Shown here: in pieces, positions 63,276 to 64,000 of the stretch
Position numbering within the stretch: the first letter of the stretch is position 1
Layout: each line of letters begins with the position of its first letter
Source: Aliiroseovarius zhejiangensis
Lineage (GTDB): Bacteria > Pseudomonadota > Alphaproteobacteria > Rhodobacterales > Rhodobacteraceae
Reading direction: 5' to 3'
Length of the DNA stretch: 64,000 bases
NCBI RefSeq assembly: GCF_014656375.1
Contig: NZ_BNCH01000002.1
Coordinates: 434,001 to 498,000 of the forward strand
Program-made: the position numbers and the translations under genes
Notes under the pieces: model-generated
The model's database searches: none
Told to the model about the DNA's origin: nothing
What the model saw: the letters and a program-made list of their open reading frames with translations, nothing else

Positions 63276-64000
63276 ATGGTCTCGCGCGTCATTCCCGTCG
63301 ATCCGTTCGATCTTGTGATTTTTGGGGGCACGGGTGATCTTGCCCGCCGGAAGATCTTGCCGGGCCTCTACCGGCGGCATCAGGATGGCCAGATGCCCGA
63401 CGATGCGCGGATTATCGGGGCTGCACGGGGGGAAATGGACGCCGAAGGTTATCGCGTTTTTGTCGAAAATGCCGTGCGCGAATTTGTGCCCAAAAAGAAA
63501 TGTGATCCCAAGGATTTGAAAGGGTTTCTTGCACGTTTGAGCTTTGTTCAACTGGATGCGACGGGGACGCAGGGCTGGTCAGATCTGAAAGCTGTTGTGC
63601 GACAGGATGTTGTGCAGGCCTTCTATTTCTCGGTTGGGCCGAGCCTGTTCGGGGCCATAGCCGAACGGCTACACACCCATGGCATCGCCGGGCCCGAGGC
63701 GCGGATCGTCGTCGAAAAACCTTTCGGCCATGATCAGGCCAGCGCGCAGGCGCTGAATGATACTTTGGCGCAGCATTTCGCCGAACATCAGATCTATCGC
63801 ATCGACCATTATCTGGGCAAGGAAACCGTGCAGAACCTGATGGCGCTGCGCTTTGGCAACATGCTGTTTGAACCGCTCTGGAACGCGCAATATGTGGATC
63901 ACATCCAGATCACCGTGGCCGAAACCGTGGGCGTCGAAGGGCGCGGCAGTTATTATGACAGGTCGGGCGCGATGCGCGACATGGTGCAGAACCACCTGAT
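63276..64000 (+). CDS. zwf: Glucose-6-phosphate 1-dehydrogenase (3' end outside window)
   Basis: These are the first 241 codons of Zwf, which oxidises glucose 6-phosphate to 6-phosphogluconolactone, entering the Entner-Doudoroff and pentose phosphate routes. The NADP-binding motif is [20 protein letters not shown] and the substrate-site motif is [27 protein letters not shown] is also conserved. An operator-like palindrome just upstream links it to the agl locus. Downstream partner genes (pgl, pgi or edd) would be beyond the window. Confidence 0.96.
   Translation, partial: MVSRVIPVDPFDLVIFGGTGDLARRKILPGLYRRHQDGQMPDDARIIGAARGEMDAEGYRVFVENAVREFVPKKKCDPKDLKGFLARLSFVQLDATGTQGWSDLKAVVRQDVVQAFYFSVGPSLFGAIAERLHTHGIAGPEARIVVEKPFGHDQASAQALNDTLAQHFAEHQIYRIDHYLGKETVQNLMALRFGNMLFEPLWNAQYVDHIQITVAETVGVEGRGSYYDRSGAMRDMVQNHL

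Overview
The window is chromosomal DNA from a GC-rich alphaproteobacterium, most likely of the Rhodobacteraceae (Roseobacter/Rhodobacter side). The evidence is the aglEFGAK alpha-glucoside operon, a B12-dependent class II ribonucleotide reductase, an alphaproteobacterial LexA box (GTTC-N7-GTTC) in front of uvrA, an ATTC-N8-GAAT site beside a rhodanese gene, and many small families typical of this group (DUF2852, DUF4167, DUF1499, DUF2189, DUF924). Coding density is high. No insertion sequence, prophage or CRISPR array was seen. One tRNA gene is present (Pro, anticodon TGG). Genes run off both ends: a GH1 beta-glucosidase on the left and zwf on the right.

Layout. 1-8692: a divergent sugar locus, with bglA-aglR on the minus strand and aglEFGAK (binding protein, two permeases, alpha-glucosidase, ATPase) on the plus strand. 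8783-15218: prfB, a lytic transglycosylase, a DUF2189 membrane protein, bactofilin overlapping an M23 peptidase, and a ferritin-like protein overlapping bcp. 15337-24046: an AsmA-like giant, queA, an MFS exporter, DUF924, lpd and a rhodanese. 24256-38568: uvrA, an iron-binding periplasmic protein, mazG, an M20 amidohydrolase, an agmatinase-family enzyme, prfA-prmC, DUF4167, gpt-fabI, pdxH, a double cold-shock protein and DUF192. 38648-46380: tRNA-Pro, nrdJ with NrdR-like sites, a structured intergenic stretch, and ilvBN with a complete leader-peptide attenuator. 46578-53207: bpt, RDD, DUF2852, cytochrome b561, YbaK-like deacylase, glnE and a small ORF. 53208-54761: a patch of clearly lower GC with an alpha-toroid (terpene cyclase-like) protein and a GFA-family protein, probably acquired. 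54762-61392: MFS, the cobalamin genes cobB-cobA and cbiD-cobK, an AlkA-like glycosylase and an esterase. 61573-64000: HNH endonuclease, a second agmatinase-family enzyme, and zwf.

Connections. An almost identical 12-bp LacI-type palindrome lies in the aglR-aglE intergenic region and between the promoter and start codon of zwf, 61 kb away. This suggests that the local regulator AglR couples alpha-glucoside uptake to glucose-6-phosphate oxidation. Cobalamin synthesis genes and the B12-dependent nrdJ lie in the same window. The most rewarding non-coding signals are the ilvBN attenuator, twin inverted repeats upstream of the DUF2852 gene, the sulfide-regulator-like site at the rhodanese gene, and the hairpin-rich region after nrdJ. 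I found no clear-cut novel defence or mobile system.
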